64,000 nucleotides of DNA from Anaerosolibacter carboniphilus (GCF_014205875.1 NZ_JACHEN010000005.1:1-64000); one strand, 5' to 3'; counted from the stretch's first letter, positions 42,422 through 52,625 are shown. Translations and numbers: made by a program. The notes: generated from the sequence alone by a model not told the origin.

Positions 42422-43768
42422 CTAATAACTATTTAGCTTATTATAAAGAGTGGCCAACGATATTCCTAGGGTCTTAGCAGCTTTTTTCTTTCCATCCACA
42501 GTATCTCCATACAGAAGAAGCGCTTTCTTAATCTCTGCCACTTCTGTTTCTTTGATAATTTGGTCAAGTGTTTTTAGTTTCACAATTTCTTTCTTAATCC
42601 CTTCGGCTTGAATAATTTTTGGAAGGTGCTCCGGCTTTATTCTATCTTCGTCCGTCATGTTTAACGCAAACTCTATGGTATTTTTAAGCTCTCTTATATT
42701 TCCTGGCCAATCATAATTATAGAGAATCTTGTTTACATTCTCAGATATTTTTAAATATCTATTGGTTCTACTGGCCAATTTTTTTACAAAATACTCTACA
42801 AGATACGGTATATCTTCTCTCCTGTTTCTTAAGGGAAGTACATTGATAGGAAACACTGCAATCCTGTAATATAAGTCTTTTCTGAACATATTTTCCTCTA
42901 CCATTTTCTCTAAACTCTTATTGGTAGCACAGACAATCCGAATATCTATGGGAATTTCACTTAATCCGCCTATACGACGTATTGTGTTTTCCTGCAAGAC
43001 TCTCAGGAGCTTTGCTTGAAGTCCGTAGTTCATTTCAGAAATCTCATCCAAAAACAATGTACCACCATTCGCCACTTCAAATAATCCTATCTTTCCACCC
43101 TTTTTAGCACCTGTAAAAGCGCCTTCTTCATAGCCGAAGAGCTCGCTTTCTAATAAACTCCCATCAAAAGTGGCACAATTTACTGCTATGAATGGCCCTT
43201 GTTGGCGGTCACTGGCACTGTGTATTGCATTGGCATAGAGCTCCTTGCCTGTTCCACTTTCACCTGTAATAAGTACATGGGAACCCTTTTCAGCAATTCT
43301 CTTTGCTAAATTTTTCGTCTCTAGTGAATTCTTATCTATACTGATGATATCATCAAAGCTATATTTGGCCTTCCCCATGCTTTTCATGTGTTTCTCCAGC
43401 TTCTTGATCATCATATTTGATGCATTTAATTCTTCCGTTAATTTATAAATATCATTTATTTCATTCAATATGGATATGCCTCCAATAATCTCATTGTCTT
43501 GTATAATCGGAGCCATATTTACAATGTATTCAACCTTCCCAACCTTTCGCTGAATCCGCAGAAGCTTCTTGCCGCTTGCTATGACAGAGGGAAGTTGTGC
43601 ACCTGGCCTAACCTCAAGAAGTAATCTCCCAATAATATCCTCAGCTTCTACCTTTGTTATTCTTGTATAGGACGGATTTACATACCTTACGATACAATCT
43701 TTATCTGCAATAAGGACACCATCATAAAGGGCATCAAATATTTTCTTTTCTAAATTGTTGATTTGCAT
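42422..43768 (-). CDS. PAS-domain sigma-54-dependent activator
   Basis: The protein has about 448 residues: an N-terminal PAS domain ([18 protein letters not shown]), a coiled linker, and an AAA+ domain with [14 protein letters not shown] and [10 protein letters not shown] Fis-type helix-turn-helix closes it ([19 protein letters not shown]). Unlike the regulator at 11446 it has no receiver domain, so a ligand of the PAS domain probably controls it. GGGAGTG supports the ATG at 43768. The three palindromes and sigma-54 promoter downstream point to the CitMHS/AtuA operon as its target. Confidence 0.93.
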   Translation of the reverse strand: MQINNLEKKIFDALYDGVLIADKDCIVRYVNPSYTRITKVEAEDIIGRLLLEVRPGAQLPSVIASGKKLLRIQRKVGKVEYIVNMAPIIQDNEIIGGISILNEINDIYKLTEELNASNMMIKKLEKHMKSMGKAKYSFDDIISIDKNSLETKNLAKRIAEKGSHVLITGESGTGKELYANAIHSASDRQQGPFIAVNCATFDGSLLESELFGYEEGAFTGAKKGGKIGLFEVANGGTLFLDEISEMNYGLQAKLLRVLQENTIRRIGGLSEIPIDIRIVCATNKSLEKMVEENMFRKDLYYRIAVFPINVLPLRNRREDIPYLVEYFVKKLASRTNRYLKISENVNKILYNYDWPGNIRELKNTIEFALNMTDEDRIKPEHLPKIIQAEGIKKEIVKLKTLDQIIKETEVAEIKKALLLYGDTVDGKKKAAKTLGISLATLYNKLNSY

Positions 43769-43943
43769 AAAAGTCACTCCCTATCATAGCAGTTCCTGTA
43801 CCGAAATATATAGCAGCCTCAGTTTCATTAGCAAGAATTGCTGTCTTCACGCTGATATTCTGCTTATAAAGCAATTTGAACAAAAATACTCTCATAAAAG
43901 CACCATGTTTATCTAATATTATACTCGATTGAAAGAAATAAAA

Positions 43944-43990
43944 AAGTCTCTTTACACTTTTTAATTCCAAACCAAGTGTGAAGAGGACTT
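43944..43990 (-). terminator. Terminator of MerR-type gene
   Basis: AAGTCTCTTTACACTT and AAGTGTGAAGAGGACTT form a stem with T's on the minus side. Confidence 0.65.
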
Positions 43991-44023
43991 AATTTATAAT
44001 TTCCTATTTAGGATGCAGGAATA

Positions 44024-44410
44024 CTAATTATCCGTTCTTTTTAGTTCTTTTTCTTTCGGAGCTATTGTTTGTTCATATCTTTCTATTTTATAATCTAGCC
44101 GTTCTATCGTTTTTTTCATTTCTTCCATTTTTTCTATTAACAGCTTGCGCTGTTCAATCAAGAGTTCTTTTCGAGTCTCAATCGTTTCATCACCCTGTTG
44201 AAACAGAGAAACATACTCAATCAATATTTCAATCGGAAGACCTGCACTTCTCATACATTTGATAAATTCAATCCACCTGCAGTCTTCTTCTGTATAGTCC
44301 CTAATTCCACTTTTATTGCGATTTACACTGGGAATCAGCCCGATGCGCTCATAATATCGCAGTGTATCCTGTGAAAGATCATATTTTCTACTTACTTCTG
44401 TAATCGTCAT
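44024..44410 (-). CDS. MerR-family regulator
   Basis: The 128-residue protein has the N-terminal winged helix TITEVSRKYDLSQDTLRYYE and a C-terminal coiled coil. It belongs to the subgroup that often accompanies aldo/keto reductases and flavodoxins. No metal-binding cysteines are visible in the C-terminus. Its likely targets are the neighbouring flavodoxin and the MerR-type promoter at 49935-49965. Confidence 0.9.
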   Translation of the reverse strand: MTITEVSRKYDLSQDTLRYYERIGLIPSVNRNKSGIRDYTEEDCRWIEFIKCMRSAGLPIEILIEYVSLFQQGDETIETRKELLIEQRKLLIEKMEEMKKTIERLDYKIERYEQTIAPKEKELKRTDN

Positions 44411-44567
44411 TTGATTTCGCCTCCTAATATCAGATATCTTAACACTTGGGCTGACTTTAAAAATAGGTAATTTATAGGAGAATCAGGTCCGTTGCTCCCA
44501 AGCTTTCATCCAGACGCTTCAATAATACTTTCATATTGTATTTCTCCTTCATTAATCCTTTTCACAA

Positions 44568-45101
44568 TCAGGAAATACCCATTTTATCTAACCAATTCGA
44601 TATATTTGTTTTCGCAGAACCTGCAGCAGTTCCATGGATAGCAAGCCCTTTTAGAACGTTAGCTTTCGGGCATAATTTTGCAATATCTCTTTCGCTGTGA
44701 CCTAACCCGCTCCCTTCATGGGTACAAAACGGAACAATTATTTTTCCTGAAAAATCATATTCTTCTAAGAACGTAAACACTGGCATCGGCATCGTTCCCC
44801 ACCAATTTGGATATCCTATGATTATTACATCATAAGAATCCATGTTTTCCACATGATTCATGAGTTCAGGTCTGGCATTGACACGTAGTTCATCTTGTGC
44901 CACCTCCGTAGTTTCTGTATAATCCTTAGGATAAGATTTAACTGCTTCTATATGAAACATATCCCCTTTTGTCAGCTCCTGAATCATTTTTGCTACTACT
45001 TCTGTATTACCAATTGGTAAATCTACAATCCTTCCACTGACGTAATTATTTCCCTTACGTGAAAAATAGGCTATCAAACATTTTCTATCTTTCAAATTCA
45101 T
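44568..45101 (-). CDS. Flavodoxin-family protein
   Basis: The 177-residue protein has the flavodoxin fold: CLIAYFSRKGNNY (FMN phosphate loop), IIIGYPNWWGTMPMPVFTFL and FCTHEGSGLGHSE. It carries electrons or reduces quinone-like substrates using FMN. It is upstream of the MerR-type gene and downstream of an aldo/keto reductase remnant. Confidence 0.9.
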   Translation of the reverse strand: MNLKDRKCLIAYFSRKGNNYVSGRIVDLPIGNTEVVAKMIQELTKGDMFHIEAVKSYPKDYTETTEVAQDELRVNARPELMNHVENMDSYDVIIIGYPNWWGTMPMPVFTFLEEYDFSGKIIVPFCTHEGSGLGHSERDIAKLCPKANVLKGLAIHGTAAGSAKTNISNWLDKMGIS

Positions 45102-45145
45102 AATGTTATGGTCCTCTCTTTCTTTTTGTTATCTATTGCCAATCA

Positions 45146-45295
45146 TTATTCATTCAAGCAGGCCTCGGTATACTTGCTGCGAGGCGAGCATTGTAATAGT
45201 TCCTCTCTTGGCACTCCACTCCTTTTGATTGCCTTGCCAACTGCCTCTTCCTTTAGATAAGCGGCTGCAATATCAATCAAACGATAACCTTCCAT
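45146..45295 (-). pseudogene. Aldo/keto reductase remnant
   Basis: The frame reads [20 protein letters not shown] then [14 protein letters not shown], matching the N-terminal NADPH-enzyme motif of aldo/keto reductases, and then loses similarity and stops. The rest of the gene is missing. Upstream, a short frame (45296-45375) encodes [20 protein letters not shown] and is probably part of the same scar. Confidence 0.65.
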
Positions 45296-45375
45296 GTAAC
45301 AGCGCTACGATTACGGCATAATTAAACCATTTTGGATGCTTGCTTAGCTTAAAACTCATTATACCCTTCTCCTTT

Positions 45376-46122
45376 TTATAACTTATTTATTATACTAGCA
45401 TTATAAGCTGCTCCGAAGCCGTTATCGATATTTACAACGCTTACTCCGCTGGCACAGCTATTCAGCATGCATAGTAGAGCAGAGATGCCTCCAAAGCTTG
45501 CTCCATATCCAACACTTGTTGGTACTGCAATCAAAGGTTTATCAATAAGTCCTCCAATAACACTTGCAAGTGCCCCTTCCATTCCAGCGACAACTATAAC
45601 AACTTTTGCTTCTCTAATTATATTTAACTTATCAAATAACCTATGAATACCCGCCACTCCTACATCAGTAATTTTTACTACCTTGTTTCCAAATATCATT
45701 GCGGTTTCCGCAGCTTCTTCTACTACTGGCAAATCAGAGGTTCCTGCTGAAACTATGGCTATATAGCTATCTGTAACTTTATCATCTCTTTTTCTGATGG
45801 TTATTGTTCTGGCTAGTTCATTATAATTTGCTTCTGGACAGATCTTCTTTACCTCTTCATACATCTCTTTCGTTGCCCTTGTCACCAGGATATTATTATC
45901 TTTTGAAAGCATAAACTCAATTATTTTTACTACTTGCTCTGTAGTCTTTCCTTCACCATATATAACTTCCGGGTATCCAACCCTAAGTTCCCTATGGGTA
46001 TCAATCTTTGCAAAATCTAATTCCTTATATGGCAAGTCTTCAATAACCTTCATTGCCTCATCAACTTCGATCTCATTATTTTTTATGGATTCAAGTAAAT
46101 TTTTTAGTTTTTCTTTATTCAT
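45376..46122 (-). CDS. larB: Nickel-pincer cofactor biosynthesis protein LarB
   Basis: The 248-residue protein is related to the AIR carboxylase (PurE) fold: VGYPEVIYGEGKT and later SAGTSDLPVVEEA, VVAGMEGALASVIGGL. LarB carboxylates nicotinic acid adenine dinucleotide and releases AMP, giving a pyridinium biscarboxylate. It is the third gene of larC-larE-larB, 2 bases after larE. Confidence 0.92.
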   Translation of the reverse strand: MNKEKLKNLLESIKNNEIEVDEAMKVIEDLPYKELDFAKIDTHRELRVGYPEVIYGEGKTTEQVVKIIEFMLSKDNNILVTRATKEMYEEVKKICPEANYNELARTITIRKRDDKVTDSYIAIVSAGTSDLPVVEEAAETAMIFGNKVVKITDVGVAGIHRLFDKLNIIREAKVVIVVAGMEGALASVIGGLIDKPLIAVPTSVGYGASFGGISALLCMLNSCASGVSVVNIDNGFGAAYNASIINKL

Positions 46123-46124
46123 AA

Positions 46125-46967
46125 CTACCTCAAATTTGCCTTTTCTTCCGATGAAAGCACTTCGTTCATACTGCCGGTTCTATATCCCAGCACATCCAAA
46201 GTAGCATAAGCAAATCCGATCTTCTTAAACCTCTCGCCTATCTTATCCATCACTTCCACTTCAAAGAATTTAACTCTTTCCTCAGGGGAGACTTCAATTC
46301 TTGCTATCTCTTCATGATGTCTTACTCTTACTTGCTTTATGCCCATATCAAGTAAAAACTGTTCCGCTTCCTCTACCATTTTTAGCTTTGGAATCGTAAT
46401 TTTCTTTCCATAAGGAAATCTAGAAGACAAACATGCAAAGGCGGGCTTATTCCAAGTTGGAAGTCTTAAGTTTTTTGAGAGTTCTCTTATATCCACCTTA
46501 GTTAGCTGCGCTTCCTTAAGCGGGCTTACTACTTCTAATTCTCTGGCTGCATGCATTCCTGGTCTGTAATCACCAGTATCATCAAAGTTTGATCCGTCAA
46601 AGATATATTCGATTCCATTTTCTTTAGCCACTTCTTTTATCTTTGTAAAAAGTTCCTTTTTACAGTAGTAGCATCTATTTTTAGGATTGCTGGCAAAGCC
46701 CTCAATATCTAGTTCCTCAGAAGATATGATTATATGTTTTACCCTCATATCCGCAGCGTACTTAATCGCTTCATTTAGTTCTCTCTCGGGATAAGTTGAT
46801 GAAGTAGCTGTAACTGCTATGAGTTTGTCTCCTAATACTTCATGGGCAACCCGAACTAAGAAGGTGCTATCTACTCCACCTGAAAAAGCGATTGCTGCAC
46901 TGCCTCTTTTTTGGATGTTATCTTTTAATAATTGGAATTTCTCTTGCAATTTTTCATTATTTATCAA
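46125..46967 (-). CDS. larE: Sulfur transferase LarE
   Basis: The 280-residue PP-loop protein has SGGVDS (29-34), ATSSTYP, and Cys 99, 102 and 179 (NRCYYC; PAFACLSSR). LarE turns the two carboxylates of the precursor into thiocarboxylates. Three cysteines in these places suggest the catalytic [4Fe-4S] type rather than the sacrificial-Cys type; that is inference. It overlaps larC by 11 bases. Confidence 0.92.
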   Translation of the reverse strand: MINNEKLQEKFQLLKDNIQKRGSAAIAFSGGVDSTFLVRVAHEVLGDKLIAVTATSSTYPERELNEAIKYAADMRVKHIIISSEELDIEGFASNPKNRCYYCKKELFTKIKEVAKENGIEYIFDGSNFDDTGDYRPGMHAARELEVVSPLKEAQLTKVDIRELSKNLRLPTWNKPAFACLSSRFPYGKKITIPKLKMVEEAEQFLLDMGIKQVRVRHHEEIARIEVSPEERVKFFEVEVMDKIGERFKKIGFAYATLDVLGYRTGSMNEVLSSEEKANLR

Positions 46968-48294
46968 AATCGTTAACCTCCATCATTTTGTAAACTTCTT
47001 TGTATACCCTGTCGATTGGTATGTTTTTTTCATTTGCTATCCTTTTGCAGTCCTCATACTCTGGTTTATACTTCACTTTTTCACCTTGATAGTATGCATT
47101 TTTGACAGTTACATTTCCGTACTTTGTTTTGATTTCTACGAAATCTCTTTTCAGCATCATTTTTTCAACTTTGTATTTTCTAATCCCTATAGAAGTGGTT
47201 TCTTTAAAGATTACTTCTAGTACATTTTTCTCTTGCTTTCCATTAACCAATACACTGAGCTTTGTTGCTGTCCTTCCTTTTTTCATGGAAATCGCCGTTC
47301 TGAATACATCCAAGGCGCCTTGTGCAAAAAGTTTTTCTTCAATATGACCATAGAGTTCTGGGTTCATGTCATCAATATTGGTCTCTAAAATATATTGCTC
47401 TTCTCTCTCATTATTTCTGTCTTCACTGCCAAGATATATTCTTAAAACATTTGGGATCTCAAGATCTCTATGCCCTATACCATACCCAATCTTTTCTACT
47501 GAAAAGTTCATATTCTCGGTAAATACGCCCACATTTACTGCCAATATTGCAGCCCCAGTAGGCGTAGTCGTTTCAAATGGCACTATACCGAATTTCACAG
47601 GAATGTTCTTTAAAATTTCAATGGTGGCAGGAGCTGGTACAGGCATAAGACCATGAGCACATTTAACAAATCCTCCTCCAACCTGAACCGGGGAAGCCAT
47701 GATTTTATCTGCTTTTAAGAAATCCAAACATATGGCTGCCCCCACCATATCCACAATTGAATCAATAGCTCCTACCTCATGGAAATGTACTTCATATAAA
47801 GTTTTTCCATGGACCTTTGCTTCTGCTTCAGCAACCTTCATAAACATGTCTAAACTAAGTTTTTTAACCCCATCATTTAAGCCACTTGAATTTATTATTT
47901 TCTCTATATCTTTCAAGCTTCTATGATGATGCTCGTGATTGTGAACATGCCCTTCTTTACTATCATTATTCTCATCTTGATGTTGCTCCTCATCATTATT
48001 ATGATTGGAGTGTTCATGGCTATGTTCATGAGCATGTTTATGATTATCACCATGTGAAGCTTGCTCAGAAACATGTATCTTATGATATGACTTATCGTTT
48101 AAAATAACGTCAACCCTTGTTCCTGTTATTCCAAGTTTAGCAGACCTTTCAATTTTTATTTCATATTCAGTATTCAAGTTAATCTTTGAAAGTTCTTCCA
48201 TCAAATATTCTTTCGGGACTCCTAAATCTATCAGTGCTGCTAAATTCATATCGCCACTTATTCCACAAAAACAATCGTAATATAAAATCTTCAT
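46957..48294 (-). CDS. larC: Nickel insertase LarC (full-length)
   Basis: The protein has about 445 residues. The N-terminal part begins KILYYDCFCGISGDM. A His/Asp/Glu-rich insert (residues about 82-125, many HxH) can store nickel. HFHEVGAIDSIVDMVG and the C-terminal CTP-binding half with LETNIDDMNPE follow. It inserts nickel into the pincer nucleotide in a CTP-dependent reaction. The frame is continuous, whereas in Lactobacillus it is split as LarC1/LarC2. AAGGAG favours the ATG at 48294. Confidence 0.93.
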   Translation of the reverse strand: MKILYYDCFCGISGDMNLAALIDLGVPKEYLMEELSKINLNTEYEIKIERSAKLGITGTRVDVILNDKSYHKIHVSEQASHGDNHKHAHEHSHEHSNHNNDEEQHQDENNDSKEGHVHNHEHHHRSLKDIEKIINSSGLNDGVKKLSLDMFMKVAEAEAKVHGKTLYEVHFHEVGAIDSIVDMVGAAICLDFLKADKIMASPVQVGGGFVKCAHGLMPVPAPATIEILKNIPVKFGIVPFETTTPTGAAILAVNVGVFTENMNFSVEKIGYGIGHRDLEIPNVLRIYLGSEDRNNEREEQYILETNIDDMNPELYGHIEEKLFAQGALDVFRTAISMKKGRTATKLSVLVNGKQEKNVLEVIFKETTSIGIRKYKVEKMMLKRDFVEIKTKYGNVTVKNAYYQGEKVKYKPEYEDCKRIANEKNIPIDRVYKEVYKMMEVNDFDK

Positions 48295-48506
48295 ATTCAT
48301 AACTCCTTCTAACCGTTTGAATTTTATTTTACTTCTTCATCTGATAGTTCCATTTATATTCCTGCTTTAAGCAAGGTTAACTATCCTTTTACTTTCCCTA
48401 GGTCAGAATATTATAATGGCTACTAGAGGCAGTATGGCTTCCTTTTATGTCTTAATTTTTTATCTGCCTCCAATAAAACACTGTTATTTCCTGTATTCGG
48501 CTATAT

Positions 48507-48544
48507 GAAAAAACCAACAACATCGATTTTTCGAGCATTGCTGG
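48507..48544 (-). terminator. Terminator of aldo/keto reductase gene
   Basis: CCAGCAATGCTCGA and TCGATGTTGTTGG form a stem followed by TTTTTT on the minus strand. Confidence 0.7.
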
Positions 48545-48593
48545 CTTTAATCTATACTCTATCCGGCTGATACTCTAATCTTACTTATGTCTT

Positions 48594-49724
48594 CTATCTG
48601 CGTAAAGGAAGCTCTACTTCAAACGTATCAGCTACATCCTTTAAACATTTTGTAATCTCAATATGCTGCGGACAATGTCCTTCACATTTTTTACATCCGA
48701 TACAGTCTGATGCCTTGCCATGTATTTTTGTATAATTATCATAATATACTCTTTGTAAAGAAAATGCGGTCTTTAAGGATTGTTTCTCCGTATTGTATAA
48801 TGCAAAATACTTGGGAATGGCTATATTTTTTGGACATTCATCTACACAATATTGGCAGGCTGTACATGGAATCGCAATTGCTTCATTAATAATCTCCACA
48901 GCCTTTTTTACAACATCATGCTCTTCCTTTACAAAAGGCTTAAAGTCCTGCATATAGCCTATATTATCTAGCAACTGCTCCATATCAGACATTCCACTTA
49001 ATACCATCATAACACCATCATAACTTGCTGCAAAACGGATCGCCCATGATGGTATGGACATGTCAGGATGATAATCTTTAAATAATTTCTCTGCTTTTTC
49101 AGGTACTTTCGCAAGGTTACCACCTTTTACAGGTTCCATAACAATAACTGGTTTATTATGTCTTCTTGCTACTTCGTAGCATTTCCTTGACTGAATGCTT
49201 TCATTGTCCCAATCCAGATAATTAATCTGTAATTGAACAAAATCTACTTCCGGATGGGCTGTCAGGATTTCCTCTAATAAATCCGCATTATCATGATAAG
49301 AAAATCCAACCTGTCTAATTTTTCCTTCTTTTTTCTTTTCCAGAACGAATGTAAAACTATCAAGTTCTTGAGCTATCTCATAATGCGCTACACCCAGGTT
49401 ATGAAGAAGATAGTAATCAAAATAATCCACACCACATCTTTCTAACTGTTCGTTAAAAATTCTTTCCTGGTCTTCCTTAGTTTTCAAAAACACCACTGGC
49501 AATTTTGTGGCTACAGTGAAACTGTCTCTTTTATGACGTTTTACTAACGCCTCTCTAATAGCTATTTCACTCTTACCCATATGATACATGTACGCTGTAT
49601 CAAAATAGGTAAATCCTTTTTCTAAAAAAATATCTACCATTTTCTTGACTGTATCCAAATCGATACTTTCGGTCTCATCTACCGGTAAACGCATAAACCC
49701 AAATCCTAATTTGTTTATTTCCAT
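48594..49724 (-). CDS. Aldo/keto reductase fused to a ferredoxin-like domain
   Basis: This protein of about 376 residues has an N-terminal (beta/alpha)8 domain ([30 protein letters not shown]). The C-terminal region has [12 protein letters not shown] and [12 protein letters not shown], which could bind two [4Fe-4S] clusters. This fusion is common in anaerobes and couples carbonyl reduction to ferredoxin-like electrons. AAAGGAGG sets the ATG at 49724. Its promoter is a MerR-type target. Confidence 0.92.
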   Translation of the reverse strand: MEINKLGFGFMRLPVDETESIDLDTVKKMVDIFLEKGFTYFDTAYMYHMGKSEIAIREALVKRHKRDSFTVATKLPVVFLKTKEDQERIFNEQLERCGVDYFDYYLLHNLGVAHYEIAQELDSFTFVLEKKKEGKIRQVGFSYHDNADLLEEILTAHPEVDFVQLQINYLDWDNESIQSRKCYEVARRHNKPVIVMEPVKGGNLAKVPEKAEKLFKDYHPDMSIPSWAIRFAASYDGVMMVLSGMSDMEQLLDNIGYMQDFKPFVKEEHDVVKKAVEIINEAIAIPCTACQYCVDECPKNIAIPKYFALYNTEKQSLKTAFSLQRVYYDNYTKIHGKASDCIGCKKCEGHCPQHIEITKCLKDVADTFEVELPLRR

Positions 49725-49934
49725 ACCTGTATTTCCTCCTTTATTTACTTTCCGGAATAATTTCATTTATGCAGGCAAGTGCGTTCAAACAGATAATTCT
49801 AATTACGATGGATAACGAATTTACCAAAGCAAGAACTACAGTTTATCCGTTAAATTGCATAAAACTTAGTCCATTTTCCACTTATTACCTGTATACTTCT
49901 GCAATCGTCATTCGCTTTTGCCCCCTTGAAATTC

Positions 49935-49965
49935 AGTCTACCACTTGGAGTTAACTCCAAGTCAA
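49935..49965 (-). promoter_or_regulatory. MerR-type promoter with 19-bp spacer
   Basis: On the minus strand TTGACT (-35) and TAGACT (-10) are separated by 19 bp. The spacer holds the palindrome CTTGGAGTTAACTCCAAG (49944-49961). This is the hallmark of a MerR-family-activated promoter. It is about 210 bases upstream of the aldo/keto reductase start. The remaining gap to 50272 has no gene. Confidence 0.8.
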
Positions 49966-50272
49966 CTACTTTTTAATAGGAGCACAATTAAAATTAACTG
50001 GGCTCCTATTAGGGAAAGATTCTCTGTATTCACACGATAAATTACTGTTATATGGGAGCTATATAAAATCTATCAAGATTAACATTTAATATGGATTAGT
50101 TTTTAGAGAGCAGGTCAATATGACTCATTTCTATATGTCGATACATGAATAATTTTCAATAATTAAATATATCAATAGATAATCTTATGGATCTCATGCT
50201 TTTTAATTTCCAAATTTCTTGATAATCCACTTTACCAGCAGGGTAAAATAATTTAAATAATTGAAAAACCTA

Positions 50273-50303
50273 TTGCAACTGACGTAACGTCAGGTTGTAT
50301 AAT
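50273..50303 (+). promoter_or_regulatory. MerR-type autoregulated promoter
   Basis: TTGCAA (-35) and TATAAT (-10) are separated by 19 bp, and the palindrome CAACTGACGT-ACGTCAGGTTG fills the spacer. It lies 42 bases upstream of the MerR-type gene at 50345. The palindrome differs from the one at 49944, so a different regulator binds. Confidence 0.8.
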
Positions 50304-50344
50304 TTACTTGTCGACAAACAAATCGTACGAAACGAGGTGAAAAG

Positions 50345-50890
50345 ATGCCAAAAACCTCTTGGAAAATTGGTGAGCTTGCAAGCCAGTGTGGAATAACCGT
50401 AAGAACACTGCACCATTACCACCAAATAGGTCTATTAGTGCCCTCTGAATTTACCGAAGCTGGTCATAGGCTTTACACAAAGGCTGATGTATCAAAGCTT
50501 CAGCAGATATTGTCCCTAAAACAACTAGGACTTTCATTAGAGGAAATCCATAACTTTATTGAAAATCCTAATTATAATCCGATGCTCGTAGTTCAAACTC
50601 AACTCGAAATCATAAATGAACAGATAAAGTTAAAGGAAAAGCTGCGCTATGAGCTTGAACAACTACAAACATTACTGTCATTTAACCAAAATATAAGTGC
50701 AGACCAATTATTAAAAATAATGGAGTTGATCCGAATGAATGAAAATAATTATTTAACACCAGAGCTTGTCAAAAAGATGAGAGCTTTCCTTAATAGCCTT
50801 ACCGAAGAAAAAAAGTTAAAGATGAAAAAGATGCTGCCGCTCGTTGATGAGACACAAAAACAGGCTTTGCAGAAAATGATCTTAAAATAG
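50345..50890 (+). CDS. MerR-family regulator
   Basis: The 181-residue protein has WKIGELASQCGITVRTLHHY and LGLSLEEI in the winged-helix/dimer region, a coiled coil, and a C-terminal helical part (KMRAFLNSLTEEKKLKMKKM) like the multidrug or TipA-type regulators. No target gene follows directly, so autoregulation from the promoter at 50273 is the clearest link. Confidence 0.9.
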   Translation: MPKTSWKIGELASQCGITVRTLHHYHQIGLLVPSEFTEAGHRLYTKADVSKLQQILSLKQLGLSLEEIHNFIENPNYNPMLVVQTQLEIINEQIKLKEKLRYELEQLQTLLSFNQNISADQLLKIMELIRMNENNYLTPELVKKMRAFLNSLTEEKKLKMKKMLPLVDETQKQALQKMILK

Positions 50891-51047
50891 CATGATATGC
50901 AAGCGATATCAATCTGTAGACCCAATCAGTACAACAACAGGAGTAAAACATAAGCACAAAGTTAACTAAGCGGGCTTCTCGGCTGTCAGCTTTTTGCGCT
51001 CCGACTTCCACGCTTTGAGCGGGATAGGAGCGCGCCCATTCAAGTAA

Positions 51048-51233
51048 CGACATAGGGACGGTTTGAAACCACTGAAAAAGTTTCAATAAGAGGAAACTCT
51101 TCGATTCTGTCATTCTGAGCACAGCGAAGAATCTAGTATTTAAAGGCTTTAGAGATTCTTCATTTCACTACGTTTCATTCAGAATGACAAAATTCTAGCT
51201 TTTTTCAGTGGCCTCGAATCGTCCCCCTGTCGC
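51048..51233. mobile_element. REP/MITE-like element with about 33-bp inverted ends
   Basis: The left end reads CGACATAGGGACGGTTTGAA and on to CACTGAAAAAG; the right end is its imperfect inverted copy ending GTCCCCCTGTCG. Inside is a second inverted repeat, CATTCTGAGCACAGCGAAGA against TCTTCATTTCACTACG...GAATG. It has no coding capacity. The rest of 50891-51443 holds no gene. Confidence 0.65.
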
Positions 51234-51339
51234 AAAATAAATTTAGAGACTTTATTTTGAAACTAACCGGACTTTTATTGTTATTATTTATCTACATGTT
51301 TCTCACTCTATTCGAATAATATAACTATAGATAATGCTG

Positions 51340-51413
51340 TTCGAAGGCACTGAAAAAAGTCAAACAATATAGTAGATAGCAAGGCTGTCATTCTGGACTT
51401 TTTCAGTAACCTC
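51340..51413. repeat. Short repeat related to 51048-51233
   Basis: GGCACTGAAAAAAGTC and GACTTTTTCAGTAACC face each other. They match the inner ends of the neighbouring element. Confidence 0.55.
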
Positions 51414-51443
51414 ATACTGTTTAAATATCTGTGGGGTGAAACT

Positions 51444-52121
51444 ATGGAATATGGGAATAACAAAATAAGAATAATGTCCTATAATATTCACAGCGGAAAA
51501 GATCTTTTTATGCTCCCAAGTTTGGATAAAATCATTCACTTCATAAAAGAAGAAGATTGCCAAATTATTGGAATTCAAGAAATCAATGAAAACAATCGGC
51601 GTGGTTACCAGGTAAGTAGAATGAAGCAGCGTCTGCGGATGAACAGCGCCTTTGCTCCCAATGTGAAGATTGGAGACGGTTATTACGGAATAGGTATTTT
51701 TACACCCTATAAGATCCTCCAAACAAATCATATTCCACTGCCCAGTACAAAAGAACAAAGAGGATTATTGGATGTAACGTTGTTGATAAATCATCAGAGA
51801 CTCCATGTCATGAATACCCATTTGGGATTAAGCAGAGAGGAAAGGGAAAAGCAGATCGAAAAAATCCAAAAATACATATCCTCCATAAAAGAACCATTTC
51901 TTTTCATGGGTGATCTCAATACCGCGGTGACAGGGTGGAGCAGCCATCAAATGGTTGATACCGGCAAGGCTTGTCAACAAGAACATCTATCCACCCTCTT
52001 ATGCTATAACAAAAGAATCGATTATATCTTTGTATCCAAGTCTATAAAGGTACTCAATTATCAGGTAGTCCCTGTAAAGCTGTCTGATCACTATCCCATC
52101 ATGGCAGAGATTATTATTTAA
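51444..52121 (+). CDS. Endonuclease/exonuclease/phosphatase-family protein
   Basis: The 225-residue EEP-fold protein has MSYNIHSGKD, IIGIQEIN, NTHLGLSREER, FLFMGDLNT and the terminal LSDHYPIMAEI. These provide the metal and catalytic His/Asp/Asn residues. It may be a nuclease or phosphodiesterase; the substrate is unknown. It is flanked on both sides by REP-like repeats. Confidence 0.88.
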   Translation: MEYGNNKIRIMSYNIHSGKDLFMLPSLDKIIHFIKEEDCQIIGIQEINENNRRGYQVSRMKQRLRMNSAFAPNVKIGDGYYGIGIFTPYKILQTNHIPLPSTKEQRGLLDVTLLINHQRLHVMNTHLGLSREEREKQIEKIQKYISSIKEPFLFMGDLNTAVTGWSSHQMVDTGKACQQEHLSTLLCYNKRIDYIFVSKSIKVLNYQVVPVKLSDHYPIMAEIII

Positions 52122-52178
52122 ATGGTTAGCCGTATTCGGGTTATGCTTTCGGGTAAAAAAGAAAACAGATACAAGACT

Positions 52179-52224
52179 TGGGGACTGGTCCAGTGTGTTT
52201 TCTACTGCACTGGAGCCCAGTCCT
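52179..52224 (+). terminator. Hairpin downstream of EEP-family gene
   Basis: GGGGACTGG-CCAGTG pairs with CACTGG-CCCAGTCC around a T-rich loop. There is no strong T-run, so it could instead be a repeat end. Confidence 0.45.
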
Positions 52225-52258
52225 CATGTGTTACCTAAGCGAAGAGCTACTTTATTTG

Positions 52259-52293
52259 ACTTTTTCAGTGTCTTCGAACCATCCCCATGTCGC
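52259..52293. repeat. REP-like repeat
   Basis: GACTTTTTCAGTGTCTTCGA followed by ACCATCCCCATGTCGC is the same family as the ends of 51048-51233. The rest of 52294-52625 holds no gene I can support. Confidence 0.6.
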
Positions 52294-52625
52294 AGATCCC
52301 CACTATAGGAGTAGCAGGAGCATTCAGGGGCAAAGCAGACTCCATTTTATGTAAGCCTGCTTTGTTTCGTATTTATTTTGCATTGAAATCCGCCGCTATA
52401 AGCAATGCCTTGGTTTCGTTAACACTGCTACATTACCATTCTAAGGGAGCATTTTAAATATAAGGTGGGTTTATATTTTCTTTAGGCTATTTCAGTGTGC
52501 TATAATAGATAGTAATCAAGTAGTTTATACTATAATGGTTGTTTAAATACTGATAAGGAAACCTGTACTAGATGATATTGCTTATTCTATAGAAAAACTC
52601 TCTTCATTCTAGAGGAAAGGAATAT

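Noticed and set aside
43734-43970. 78-codon minus-strand frame upstream of the PAS activator
   Set aside because: It overlaps the activator start in another frame and lacks a ribosome site.
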